Shown: positions 57,094 through 64,000 of the stretch, in pieces | Layout: each line of letters begins with the position of its first letter | Numbering within the stretch: the first letter of the stretch is position 1 | DNA from: Defluviitaleaceae bacterium | GTDB taxonomy: Bacteria; Bacillota; Clostridia; Lachnospirales; WQUN01 | DNA length: 64,000 bases | Direction: 5' to 3' | Assembly (NCBI GenBank): GCA_009784025.1 | Contig: WQVK01000006.1 | Span: forward strand, 1-64,000 | Notes under the pieces: generated by a model | The model's input: the letters and a program-made list of their open reading frames with translations, nothing else | The model's database searches: none | Told to the model about the DNA's origin: nothing | Position numbers and translations under genes: made by a program

Positions 57094-59067
57094 TTAACTG
57101 AAGCACTCCAACACGCTGGCCCCTTCCCTCACGAAAGCTATAAATTCGTGCAACGCTGCTGTGCATTTTATGTGCTGGCTTCCTTCTTGTGTTTGTCTGG
57201 TGGAGGTGCGTATCCATTTGCCTTCTGGTAGGTATACGTTTCGGGTTGTTTGGCCTTCGTTTAGTATGGGTGCGAATAGGATGTCTTTGCCGAACATATA
57301 TTGGTCGCTTAGTTTGTAGCATTCTGGGTCTTGGTGGTAATCGAAGAACATTGGGCGCATTACGGGTTCGCCGGTTTGGGATGTGTTGTTCATACATTCC
57401 AAGATATAAGGCTTTAAACGCTCGCGTAATTTTATTAGTTGTTTTATGTGATGATAGTTTGCTTCGCCAAAGCTCCATATTTCGTTGTCGCCGCGGCTAG
57501 GCTCGATTATGCCGGGGTGTTTGTGGATGTGGTTTTTGGCAGGCCGCCGCGAGCCATGAAGGCGCATAACTGGGCTAAAAAGGCCAAATTGGAACCAGCG
57601 TGCAATTAGTTCCCTAAAATAATCACTTTCGATATCGCCATCCCAGAAGCCGCCGATATCGCTGTTCCACCAGGGTATGCCGCATATGGCCATAGACAAC
57701 CCAGACACCACGCTTTGCCGCAGTGCAGAAAAACTTGAGCCTATATCGCCATTCCACACGATAGCGCCATATTTTTGTATGCCAGTGTAACCCGCTCGGG
57801 TAAGCAGGACGATTTCGTCCTCTCCTTCGTCTTTTAAGGCCTCATAGAAGGCCTTGGAGTAGTAGTAGGGGTAAAGCAGCGCGGTTTGTGCGCCATTACC
57901 CAGGTGAAATTTTAAATTGCTAAACTGCTGCGGGTGTACTTCAGGCTCGGCCTCGTCTAGCCAGAAAGTCTTTATCCCGTGGGCGAAATAATTTTCTTTA
58001 ACTTTTTGCCAAACAAATTCCCTAGTTTTTGGGTTTGTGGGGTCTATGAAGGTCTGCTGGCCGTAGAAGTCGAAAATACCGTATTGGCCGTTTTCTGTGC
58101 GCACTAGCATGTTTTCGTCGTCCATTGTTTTGTAGTTTTTGCTTTTGGGGTTTATGGTGGGCCAGATAGATACCACGGGGCGAATGCCCATCTGTTTTAG
58201 CTCGTTGCACATGGCTGTGGGATTTGGCCAGTAATGCGGGTCAAATTCCCAGTTGCCTTGCTCTGTCCAGTGGAAATAATCTATTACAATAGCGTCTATT
58301 GGGATATCCCTTGCCTTGTATTCTTTGGCGGCCGTAAACAAATTTTCCTGGCTTTCGTAGCGTAGCTTGCAATGCCAATAACCTGCCGCCCATTCTGGGA
58401 ATTTTGGCGCATAGCCTGTGATATTACAATAGCTGCGCATAATATCTGCGGGCGCATCCCCGGCTATCACTAGATAATCTGCTTGGTAGGCGCTTTCTGC
58501 AAGCCAGAGGCTATGGTTGTTTGTAAGCTCGCATCTGCCTGGTGCGGGATTGTTCCATAGGAAGCCGTAGCCAAGGGAAGAATACACAAACGGGATAGAA
58601 GATTTTGTGTTGTAATGCAGCAGCTCTGCGGTACAGCCTTTGCGGTCGAAAAAATCTTGCTGCTCTTGTCCTAGGCCGTAAAAATGCTCGCCAGCCCTAG
58701 CCTCAAAAATCGCCTTAATGCGATAGTTGTCGCCTTCTACATGTACAAATTTATTTACATAATCCCCTTCCTCCCTGCTGCGCAAAATTTCTTCGCCATC
58801 CTTGAAAAATACAATGAAATAGCCCTTAAAATAACCAGGGATGATTTTTGCGGTTAGCTTGCCGGTTGTAAGAGATGCGCCCGTTTCGTCTTTTGTAACC
58901 ACGCATTCTTGGGATGTTGGCGGCAGTAGCGTCCATTTTTCGTCTGATATTATGCTGTTTCTTGTGATGCGCACCCTGGCGCAGCTTTCACCGTATGCCT
59001 CTATTAGCACGGTTTCGTCGCGCATTGTGAAGCCTATGCTTTTTTCGCCTATGATAATTTTTCCCAT
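57094..59067 (-). CDS. GH31 family alpha-glycosidase (alpha-glucosidase or alpha-xylosidase)
   Basis: 657 residues. The N-terminal beta-sandwich (with HFYGLGQEQQDFFDRKG at about 128-144) is followed by the TIM barrel. The catalytic nucleophile is Asp371 in TFWLDEAEPE and the acid/base is Asp441 in VWNGDIGSSF; IDYFHWTEQGNWEFDPHYWPNP and RWFQFGLFSPVMRLHG are family blocks. There is no signal peptide, so it is cytosolic. WLDEAEPE is the variant found in many bacterial GH31 enzymes; specificity between alpha-glucosides and alpha-xylosides cannot be set by eye. It is divergently transcribed from an AraC regulator, which probably controls it. The start is ATG after GGAGGTG. Confidence 0.93.
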   Translation of the reverse strand: MGKIIIGEKSIGFTMRDETVLIEAYGESCARVRITRNSIISDEKWTLLPPTSQECVVTKDETGASLTTGKLTAKIIPGYFKGYFIVFFKDGEEILRSREEGDYVNKFVHVEGDNYRIKAIFEARAGEHFYGLGQEQQDFFDRKGCTAELLHYNTKSSIPFVYSSLGYGFLWNNPAPGRCELTNNHSLWLAESAYQADYLVIAGDAPADIMRSYCNITGYAPKFPEWAAGYWHCKLRYESQENLFTAAKEYKARDIPIDAIVIDYFHWTEQGNWEFDPHYWPNPTAMCNELKQMGIRPVVSIWPTINPKSKNYKTMDDENMLVRTENGQYGIFDFYGQQTFIDPTNPKTREFVWQKVKENYFAHGIKTFWLDEAEPEVHPQQFSNLKFHLGNGAQTALLYPYYYSKAFYEALKDEGEDEIVLLTRAGYTGIQKYGAIVWNGDIGSSFSALRQSVVSGLSMAICGIPWWNSDIGGFWDGDIESDYFRELIARWFQFGLFSPVMRLHGSRRPAKNHIHKHPGIIEPSRGDNEIWSFGEANYHHIKQLIKLRERLKPYILECMNNTSQTGEPVMRPMFFDYHQDPECYKLSDQYMFGKDILFAPILNEGQTTRNVYLPEGKWIRTSTRQTQEGSQHIKCTAALHEFIAFVREGASVLECFS

Positions 59068-59091
59068 TGTACACCTCCATAAATTTATAGC

Positions 59092-59158
59092 ATTATAGCA
59101 TTTGAAATATGATATAATCTTGCATTATGGCAACAAAAAATAACATTATTGCAAGGAG
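59092..59158. promoter_or_regulatory. Divergent GH31/AraC control region with paired operator
   Basis: Two direct repeats CATTATNGCAA (59123-59133 and 59144-59154) lie 21 bp apart, two helical turns, as expected for an AraC-type dimer site. A TATAAT for GH31 lies at 59097-59092 (minus) and a TATAAT for araC at 59113-59118 (plus). Inference: the sites sit at about -38 to -69 of the GH31 start, suited to activation. They also overlap the araC start region and ribosome binding site, suited to autorepression. Confidence 0.6.
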
Positions 59159-59167
59159 AATATTGAC

Positions 59168-60046
59168 GTGAATATGCTAACTCTTAAAGAAAAGCGGCAG
59201 CATGGGAGAGTGGATTTTCCTGTAGAAGTGTACAATTCTAAATGGTTTGTGCCGTATCAATGGCATAATGAAGAAGAAATTATTTTCATGATAGATGGCA
59301 GCGCGTATTTTAATATTAACGGCAAGACGATTTTGCTAAACAGCGGCGATTGCGCTTATTGCCGCGGTAAAGAGCTGCATTCTATGATGCTAGAGCCGGG
59401 GCAGGCGGTTAATTTTTACGCGTTGCTTTTTGATTTGTCTTATGTATTTGGGGCAGGGGATGCTTGTGGAAAATATTTGAGCGGCGTTAGAATTAAGGAT
59501 TTTTTTAGTCCGGGCGTGGTAAAGGAAAGGGAAGCCATTGAGATTGTAAAAAATATTTGCTCACTCATGTTGCAGCGTGGCGAAGGCCATGAGATACATG
59601 TGAAGGCGCAACTTATGCAGTTGTTTTCCACATTTTTGAAGAACGATATGTACAGCGAAAATGAGATTAAAGCGCCGCGGTATGATAAAAATATTACCGC
59701 CATAATAAACCATATACATGCAAATTTTTCTCAAAAGCTAACAGTGGCGCAACTGGCGGGTATGGCTGGCTATAGCAAGTCTTATTTTGAGTATTTGTTT
59801 AAGCTGTACACGGGCAAAACCACGGTGGAATATATTATTTTATTCCGCCTACAAATGGCAGAAAATGCATTAACGGAAACGGATAAGAGCGTGCTGGATA
59901 TTTCTATTGCATGCGGTTTCCCCAATGTTAGCTATTTTATCAGGACATTTAAGAGGTATTATTTTGACACGCCTAACAGGTACAGGCAGGCGAGGTCTTA
60001 TAACCATGCATCAGCTACGCACCACACTAGCCCCAAACGGCATTAG
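59168..60046 (+). CDS. AraC family transcriptional regulator
   Basis: 292 residues from a GTG 9 nt after AAGGAG. Residues 1-150 form a cupin sensor (QWHNEEEIIFMIDGSAYFNINGKTILLNSGDCAYCRGKELHSMML). Residues 175-280 carry the double helix-turn-helix (FSQKLTVAQLAGMAGYSKSYFEYLFKLYTGKTTVEYIILFRLQMAENALTETDKSVLDISIACGFPNVSYFIRTFKRYYFDTPNRYR). It probably senses an oligosaccharide and activates the divergent GH31 gene. The last ten residues (ATHHTSPKRH) are encoded antisense to the 3' end of the YccF gene, a 36-nt convergent overlap consistent with insertion of this cassette next to yccF. Confidence 0.9.
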   Translation: MNMLTLKEKRQHGRVDFPVEVYNSKWFVPYQWHNEEEIIFMIDGSAYFNINGKTILLNSGDCAYCRGKELHSMMLEPGQAVNFYALLFDLSYVFGAGDACGKYLSGVRIKDFFSPGVVKEREAIEIVKNICSLMLQRGEGHEIHVKAQLMQLFSTFLKNDMYSENEIKAPRYDKNITAIINHIHANFSQKLTVAQLAGMAGYSKSYFEYLFKLYTGKTTVEYIILFRLQMAENALTETDKSVLDISIACGFPNVSYFIRTFKRYYFDTPNRYRQARSYNHASATHHTSPKRH

Positions 60047-60376
60047 CGCCAGCTTGGCCAGCTTAAAATGCTGTAAGCCAAAGGGAATCCCGACAATGGT
60101 AATGCAGAACAAAAGCCCGCAGGATATATGGGATAGGGACAAAATAAGCCCGCCAAGAATAATCCAGATAATGTTCAAAATAAAGCGCCCGCTACCGCCG
60201 CCGTACACAACTTCCCGGCCAAAAGGCCAAAGTGCAAGCCCCGCCAGCTTAAACGCTCGTAAGCCAATGGGTATGCCAATGATGGTAATACAGCAAATAA
60301 TCCCCGCCAGCAGCCAGCCAAGCGCAAGTATAACCCCGCCAAATATAAACCAGATTAGGTTGCCCAGCAGCCTCAT
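60011..60376 (-). CDS. YccF domain membrane protein
   Basis: 121 residues made of two YccF (DUF307) repeats: NLIWFIFGGVILALGWLLAGIICCITIIGIPIGLRAFKLAGLALWPFGREVV and NIIWIILGGLILSLSHISCGLLFCITIVGIPFGLQHFKLAKLALMPFGASVV. Each has two membrane helices and the signature GIPxGLxxFKLAxLALxPFG. The function is unknown. The start is ATG after GGAGGC, overlapping the upstream gene by 4 nt. Its 3' 50 bp are duplicated at 57019-57068, on the far side of the GH31-AraC pair. Confidence 0.92.
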   Translation of the reverse strand: MRLLGNLIWFIFGGVILALGWLLAGIICCITIIGIPIGLRAFKLAGLALWPFGREVVYGGGSGRFILNIIWIILGGLILSLSHISCGLLFCITIVGIPFGLQHFKLAKLALMPFGASVVRS

Positions 60377-60795
60377 GTTTTGCCTCCAAGCCTACGCTTC
60401 TTCGCGGCCGTGCGGGTAAGAAACCCAGCCACAACAGCCCCGATAGCTATAAAAATAAAATGAACATAATAATTGACCACAGCGACCACGCCAAACCCAG
60501 GTGAAACCAGGCCAGCCTCAAAGCCGTACCGCCTTTGCTGAAAAAACAAATGCAACCCAGATAGTAAAATGCCAACTTCTGTAACCGCTAACGCAGCTAT
60601 TATAATGAGAAGAGACAGGGCAAAACCCTTCCAGCTATCCGATTTCATAAACAACACGACAAGTACAGTGCACAAAAAAGATGTAAGAAGCATAAAATCC
60701 TGGCCAAAATAAGTAGCAATAACCAGCGAAAAATTCATCAGCAGGCTCATGGCGATACCGCAAAATATACATGTTAAAAGCTCTTTAGCCTTCAT
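60373..60795 (-). CDS. Small membrane protein of unknown function, upstream partner of YccF
   Basis: 140 residues from ATG after AAAGGAGGC. There are four predicted membrane helices (ELLTCIFCGIAMSLLMNFSLVIATYF; MLLTSFLCTVLVVLFM; FALSLLIIIAALAVTEVGILLSGLHLFF; VVNYYVHFIFIAIGAVVAGFL) and a basic C-terminal tail KKRRLGGKT. No family is recognised. It overlaps the YccF gene by 4 nt, so the two are probably co-translated. Confidence 0.75.
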   Translation of the reverse strand: MKAKELLTCIFCGIAMSLLMNFSLVIATYFGQDFMLLTSFLCTVLVVLFMKSDSWKGFALSLLIIIAALAVTEVGILLSGLHLFFQQRRYGFEAGLVSPGFGVVAVVNYYVHFIFIAIGAVVAGFLTRTAAKKRRLGGKT

Positions 60796-60933
60796 GGGAG
60801 GCCTCCTTTGCCTGGCTTTGTTTGGGTAATAATAACATAACAGCCGCTGGTTTTCCATAATACGTAATTAAAACCATTGGCTGCTGTGATGGTTTTTGTA
60901 TGGGCGCCAGAAGGTGACGATGCCGTATGCTAG

Positions 60934-60970
60934 CAAATGAACTAATTACAGATTGTAATTAGTTCATTTG
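60934..60970. repeat. Family F palindrome, copy 2
   Basis: The 25-bp core of the copy at 150-174, here extended to 16-bp arms (CAAATGAACTAATTAC and complement). Confidence 0.85.
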
Positions 60971-61000
60971 AGCCAAAATCCTATTCTCTGCAGCAGCATC

Positions 61001-61034
61001 GGCGCGAAGCGCAACCGACCGCCCGCCAAGGGCA
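61001..61034. repeat. 34-bp direct repeat, left copy
   Basis: GGCGCGAAGCGCAA then CCGCCCGCC and AGGGCA; repeated with five mismatches at 61190-61223. The two copies bracket a terminator and a family C element. Confidence 0.7.
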
Positions 61035-61064
61035 AAAACGAGCCTCCCGTAGGAAGCTCGTTTT
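61035..61064 (-). terminator. Hairpin downstream of the pyrophosphatase gene
   Basis: AAAACGAGC / GCTCGTTTT stem with a 12-nt loop, A- and T-flanked, usable in either direction. It lies beyond a family C element from the hppA stop. Confidence 0.65.
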
Positions 61065-61067
61065 CTA

Positions 61068-61182
61068 TATAGTGAAATAATTCGAAAACGGTCTCGTCTG
61101 TCGCGGCAAAAACGCCTTAAGCGCCTCGTCTCGGCGTTTAAGGTGCCGCTCGGACGAGACCGTTTCTCATTTATTTCATATA
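61068..61182. repeat. Family C element, best preserved copy
   Basis: Arms CGGTCTCGTC / GACGAGACCG and GTGAAATAA / TTATTTCA are perfect, and the inner stem is CCTTAAGCGCC / GGCGTTTAAGG (one G-U). The outer end is TATA on both sides. Confidence 0.88.
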
Positions 61183-61227
61183 GCACACCGGCGCGAAGCG
61201 CAATTGGCCGCCCGCCGAGGGCAGGGT

Positions 61228-63447
61228 CTAGAGTACGTTGAATAAGGAATATGCTGCTACTATGCTTACTATTGTGATGGAAACTGTGGAAACAAGCTTA
61301 AACATTGTATTTAATGAAGGGCCGCTGGTGTCTTTGAAAGGGTCACCTACGGTGTCGCCTATTACTGCGGCTTTGTGGTTGTCTGAACCTTTGCCGCCCA
61401 GTTCGCCGCCTTCAATGTATTTTTTTGCGTTATCCCATGCGCCGCCGGCATTGTTCATGAATACAGCTACTAGGAAACCAACCACTGTTGCACCGCCTAT
61501 AAAGCCTACTACGCCTTCCACACCAAAAATCATACCGGTGATAACGGGCAGCACCACTGCCAGCAGGGTGGGGGCTATCATTTCGCGCAGGGCGCTTTTT
61601 GTACATAGGTCTACACAGCGGGCGTAGTCTGGGTTGGCCTTTTCTTCCATAATGCCAGCTATTTCGCGGAACTGGCGTCGTACTTCGTCAACTATGGCCT
61701 GGGCGGCGCGTTGTACCGCACCCATGGTCATGGCTGCAAAGGCGAATACTAGCATTGCGCCTAGGAAAACGCCAATTAGCACAGATGGGTTGTTAAGGTT
61801 CAAGTTAAGTGCGAAATCTGGCGGGGCTACGTATCTTGTGCCGCCGCCTGGCAGTTGTTCAATATGCGCAATGCCACTATGCTGCGCCACGTACCTGGTG
61901 GCGATGTTGATATACGAAACCAGCAATGCCAAAGACGTAAGCGCCGCAGAACCCACCGCAAAACCTTTGCCTGTGGCCGCTGTGGTGTTGCCCAAAGCGT
62001 CTAGAGCGTCTGTGCGTTCGCGCACTTCTGGTGGCATATGGCTCATTTCGGCTATGCCGCCGGCATTGTCTGCTACAGGGCCGTAGGCGTCTGTGGCTAG
62101 GGTAATGCCTAGTGTGGACAGCATTCCCACCGCAGCTAGACCAATGCCGTATAGGCCAAAGGAGAACGCGCTTGCGTAATTGTCTGCGCTGGTGTCCATT
62201 GTTCCGCCAGAGGCCACAAAGCTTACCACAATTGCCGCTACAATAATGATGATAGGCGCGATTGTGGATTTCATTCCCAGGGAAATACCTGCAATAACAA
62301 GAGTGGCCGCCCCGGTTTTTGTGGATTCAGCCAAGTCTTTTGTCGGCTTGTAATGAGTGGAGGTGTAATATTCTGTAAAGTATGCGATAAGCACCCCGGC
62401 CAGCACCCCGGTTACTATGGAAATATACAGGCCCCACCAGTTGTTTGCGGCACCCATATCCCTCATTATGAACCAAGTTACGGGCGCAAAACCCGCAACC
62501 GCAACCGCAGAGGCGGTATAAGTGCCTTTGCGAAGGGTGGTCAATAGTTCAGATTGGGTGGCCTTCTCTTTGGTGCGGATAAGGAAAGTGCCAAACAAAG
62601 AAGCCAGCATTCCCACCACGGCAAGAGCTACAGGCAAGAACATAGCCGCCCAAACCAAGTTCATATTACCACTGCCAATAAACGCAGCATAACCCAAGGC
62701 AATGCCCGCGTGCATGGACTTTATATAACTCTCGTATAGGTCTGCGCCCATGCCGGCTACGTCGCCCACATTGTCGCCCACATTGTCTGCTATGGTAGCA
62801 GGGTTGCGTGGGTCATCTTCTGGGATGCCGGCCTCAACCTTACCCACAAGGTCTGCCCCAACGTCTGCGGCCTTGGTGAAAATACCACCGCCAACACGGG
62901 CAAACAGCGCAAACACAGCCACACCAACGCCGAACATAACCATGTTCTCTGCAATGGCGTAGGGGTGCAGGTTAAACACAAAGCGCAGAATCAAAAACCA
63001 GATGGAAACGTCTAAAATAGACAGCCCCACCACGGTAAAGCTAAGTACAGTACCAGATGCAAATGCTACCCGTAAGCCCTGGTTAAGGCTTTCGCCCGCA
63101 GCATTGGCGGTGCGCACATTAGCCCGGGTGGCAATTCGCATGCCAATATAGGCAGAAAGCTGCGAAAAAATACCGCCGGACAAAAACGCAAAAGGAATAA
63201 AGCGTGAAACATGGCCAAACACAGCCAGCACAGCAAGAATGGTAATGATAACCATATAAACAATACCAACCACCCTAAACTGCCGCTTTAAATAAGCAGA
63301 TGCTCCTGCTTGAATAGAGGCAGCGAGTTTCTTCATCTTGTCTGTACCCTCGCTAAACCCCATGACCTTGCGGCCTTGTAACAATGCGAAACCAAGGGCA
63401 ATTATCGCCCCAACTACGCCTATTACAAACGCATAGCTAAAATCCAT
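61228..63447 (-). CDS. hppA: Membrane-bound ion-pumping pyrophosphatase
   Basis: 739 residues, about 16 membrane helices. Substrate-binding acidic motifs: ADVGADLVGKVEAGIPEDDPRNPATIADNVGDNVGDVAGMGADLYESY, and the late GSDNHKAAVIGDTVGDPFKDTSGPSLN. DALGNTTAATGKG contains the alanine that marks K+-dependent enzymes (K+-independent ones have lysine there). It couples pyrophosphate hydrolysis to H+ or Na+ export; which ion cannot be fixed by eye, although K+-dependent clostridial members are often Na+ pumps. The start is the ATG before DFSYAFVIG. It is monocistronic. Confidence 0.95.
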   Translation of the reverse strand: MDFSYAFVIGVVGAIIALGFALLQGRKVMGFSEGTDKMKKLAASIQAGASAYLKRQFRVVGIVYMVIITILAVLAVFGHVSRFIPFAFLSGGIFSQLSAYIGMRIATRANVRTANAAGESLNQGLRVAFASGTVLSFTVVGLSILDVSIWFLILRFVFNLHPYAIAENMVMFGVGVAVFALFARVGGGIFTKAADVGADLVGKVEAGIPEDDPRNPATIADNVGDNVGDVAGMGADLYESYIKSMHAGIALGYAAFIGSGNMNLVWAAMFLPVALAVVGMLASLFGTFLIRTKEKATQSELLTTLRKGTYTASAVAVAGFAPVTWFIMRDMGAANNWWGLYISIVTGVLAGVLIAYFTEYYTSTHYKPTKDLAESTKTGAATLVIAGISLGMKSTIAPIIIIVAAIVVSFVASGGTMDTSADNYASAFSFGLYGIGLAAVGMLSTLGITLATDAYGPVADNAGGIAEMSHMPPEVRERTDALDALGNTTAATGKGFAVGSAALTSLALLVSYINIATRYVAQHSGIAHIEQLPGGGTRYVAPPDFALNLNLNNPSVLIGVFLGAMLVFAFAAMTMGAVQRAAQAIVDEVRRQFREIAGIMEEKANPDYARCVDLCTKSALREMIAPTLLAVVLPVITGMIFGVEGVVGFIGGATVVGFLVAVFMNNAGGAWDNAKKYIEGGELGGKGSDNHKAAVIGDTVGDPFKDTSGPSLNTMFKLVSTVSITIVSIVAAYSLFNVL

Positions 63448-63592
63448 TTCCCATCAACCTTCTCTCATTTTTTTTTGCAATTGCCTATAAACAATTGCTT
63501 GAAACTGATAGGGAATTCTGGCGGAAAAGCCGTAAAAAACAACTCCTCCCCCATCTTAATCATTCTACGACATAGACTTGGGATTTGTCAAC

Positions 63593-63695
63593 TAGACTTC
63601 TTGCGAAATTCTCGTAGGGGGTTTCGCAAGAAGTTACATTTTCAATCTTTTGCTTCTTCTGAAATTGCGTTTTTTGCAATTTCAGAAGAACCCTA
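63593..63695. repeat. Family A structured repeat, complete
   Basis: First stem TTCTTGCGAAA / TTTCGCAAGAA, with G-C replacing the C-G of other copies at that pair. Conserved linker, second stem TTCTGAAATTGC / GCAATTTCAGAA. Confidence 0.88.
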
Positions 63696-63700
63696 CTATA

Positions 63701-63827
63701 TAAAACCGCCAAAGGCTTTGCCCAGGATGTATGGCCAGCAGGCCGCGCAGTGTTCGTCCTGCCTTGACACCTCTGCCGCTTTTTATAAGGGTTGCCTTTG
63801 AAAAAAGCTTGGCAAAAAACTTTAGCA
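63701..63827. repeat. Family B repeat with a longer insert
   Basis: AAAACCGCC-AAAGGCTTTGCCC start and GGCAAAAAACTTTAGC end, with about 60 bp of unrelated sequence between the hairpins. Confidence 0.65.
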
Positions 63828-63835
63828 TTTTATGG

Positions 63836-63882
63836 GAAAAAAAGAGGCCATGTGTGGTATCGCGCATGGCCTCTTTCTTTTT
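63836..63882. terminator. Hairpin terminator near the right edge
   Basis: AAAAAGAGGCCATG / CATGGCCTCTTTCTTTT with a short loop. Its layout next to a family E palindrome mirrors 28935-29030. Confidence 0.75.
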
Positions 63883-63900
63883 GGGGGTTAGTAAAAAATT

Positions 63901-63927
63901 CAGTTGGTCGGAAAATCCGACCAACTG
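63901..63927. repeat. Family E 27-bp palindrome, intergenic copy
   Basis: Identical to the copy at 29004-29030, with AAAAAATT before and AATTTT after it. Confidence 0.9.
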
Positions 63928-64000
63928 AATTTTAGTTGTGTATTATTTCGGCCCATCCTGCTGGGCCGTTTTCTTTGTTGTCGCTGCATGTGAACTATAG
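63928..64000. other. Unassigned right edge
   Basis: Seventy-three bases. On the minus strand one frame reads SSHAATTKKTAQQDGPK then TAA and could be the tail of a gene beyond the window. Too little is visible to decide. Confidence 0.3.

Noticed and set aside
63928-64000. Tail of a minus-strand gene at the right edge
   Set aside because: Three frames give short tails, none with recognisable motifs; too short to call.

Overview
The window comes from an endospore-forming, low-to-medium GC Bacillota, most likely a fibre-degrading member of the Clostridia. Four sporulation loci support this: sigE-spoIIGA, the spoIIAA-spoIIAB-sigF operon, ylbJ, and a spoIVFA/spoIVFB-like pair. Other support is the sepF/yggT cell-division cluster, strong AGGAGG ribosome binding sites, and carbohydrate genes (GH10 xylanase, GH31 glycosidase, CUT1-type sugar importers). 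Genus and species cannot be read from the sequence. No prophage, transposase, rRNA operon, CRISPR array or replication origin was seen.

Layout. 1-4.4 kb: tail of an endonuclease III-like gene, a YaiI/YqxD protein, MerR and XRE regulators, and a VanY-type carboxypeptidase. 4.6-6.7 kb: sigE and spoIIGA (minus strand). 6.8-12.8 kb: MscS channel, M29 aminopeptidase, alaS, CPBP protease. 13.3-28.8 kb: a 14-kb glycan-uptake cluster followed by an intracellular GH10 xylanase. The cluster has two solute-binding proteins, five permeases, an NHL-TPR protein, a Yip1 protein and a large DUF5696-like lipoprotein. 29-32 kb: an OFA-type MFS transporter and a DUF1576 membrane protein. 32-37.4 kb: an oligopeptide ABC importer with one ATPase gene. 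37.8-45 kb: a 52-residue Met/Leu-rich protein, the spoIIA operon, and divergently a bactofilin-yqhQ-prmC-prfA-VTC-DUF4956 run. 45-52 kb: a lipid kinase, ylbJ, an HlyD-like gene with yggS-sepF-yggT, and malQ. 52.7-56.8 kb: tRNA-Glu, rnhA-ispD, spoIVFA/B. 57-64 kb: a GH31-AraC cassette, a YccF protein and a membrane pyrophosphatase.

The carbohydrate genes fit one route. Oligosaccharides are bound outside by the two binding proteins and imported by permeases that must borrow an ATPase encoded elsewhere. Cytosolic GH10 and GH31 enzymes, neither with a signal peptide, would then cut them. The sporulation genes cover early compartment-specific sigma control (SigF, SigE) and the later mother-cell protease SpoIVFB.

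The most unusual part of the window is its intergenic DNA, which is packed with small structured repeats. At least six families occur: A (about 105 bp, ten copies), B (65-120 bp, about twenty copies), C (about 112 bp with terminal inverted repeats, five copies), D (16-bp GGTACC palindromes at 32-bp spacing, ten units at five loci), E (27-bp palindrome, four copies, two in frame inside coding sequence) and F (25-bp palindrome, two copies). In A, B and C the stems differ between copies with compensating changes. B and C copies tend to sit on stop codons, and some supply the stop or the last residues of a protein. The GH31-AraC pair is flanked by 50-bp direct repeats of the yccF 3' end, which looks like an inserted cassette.
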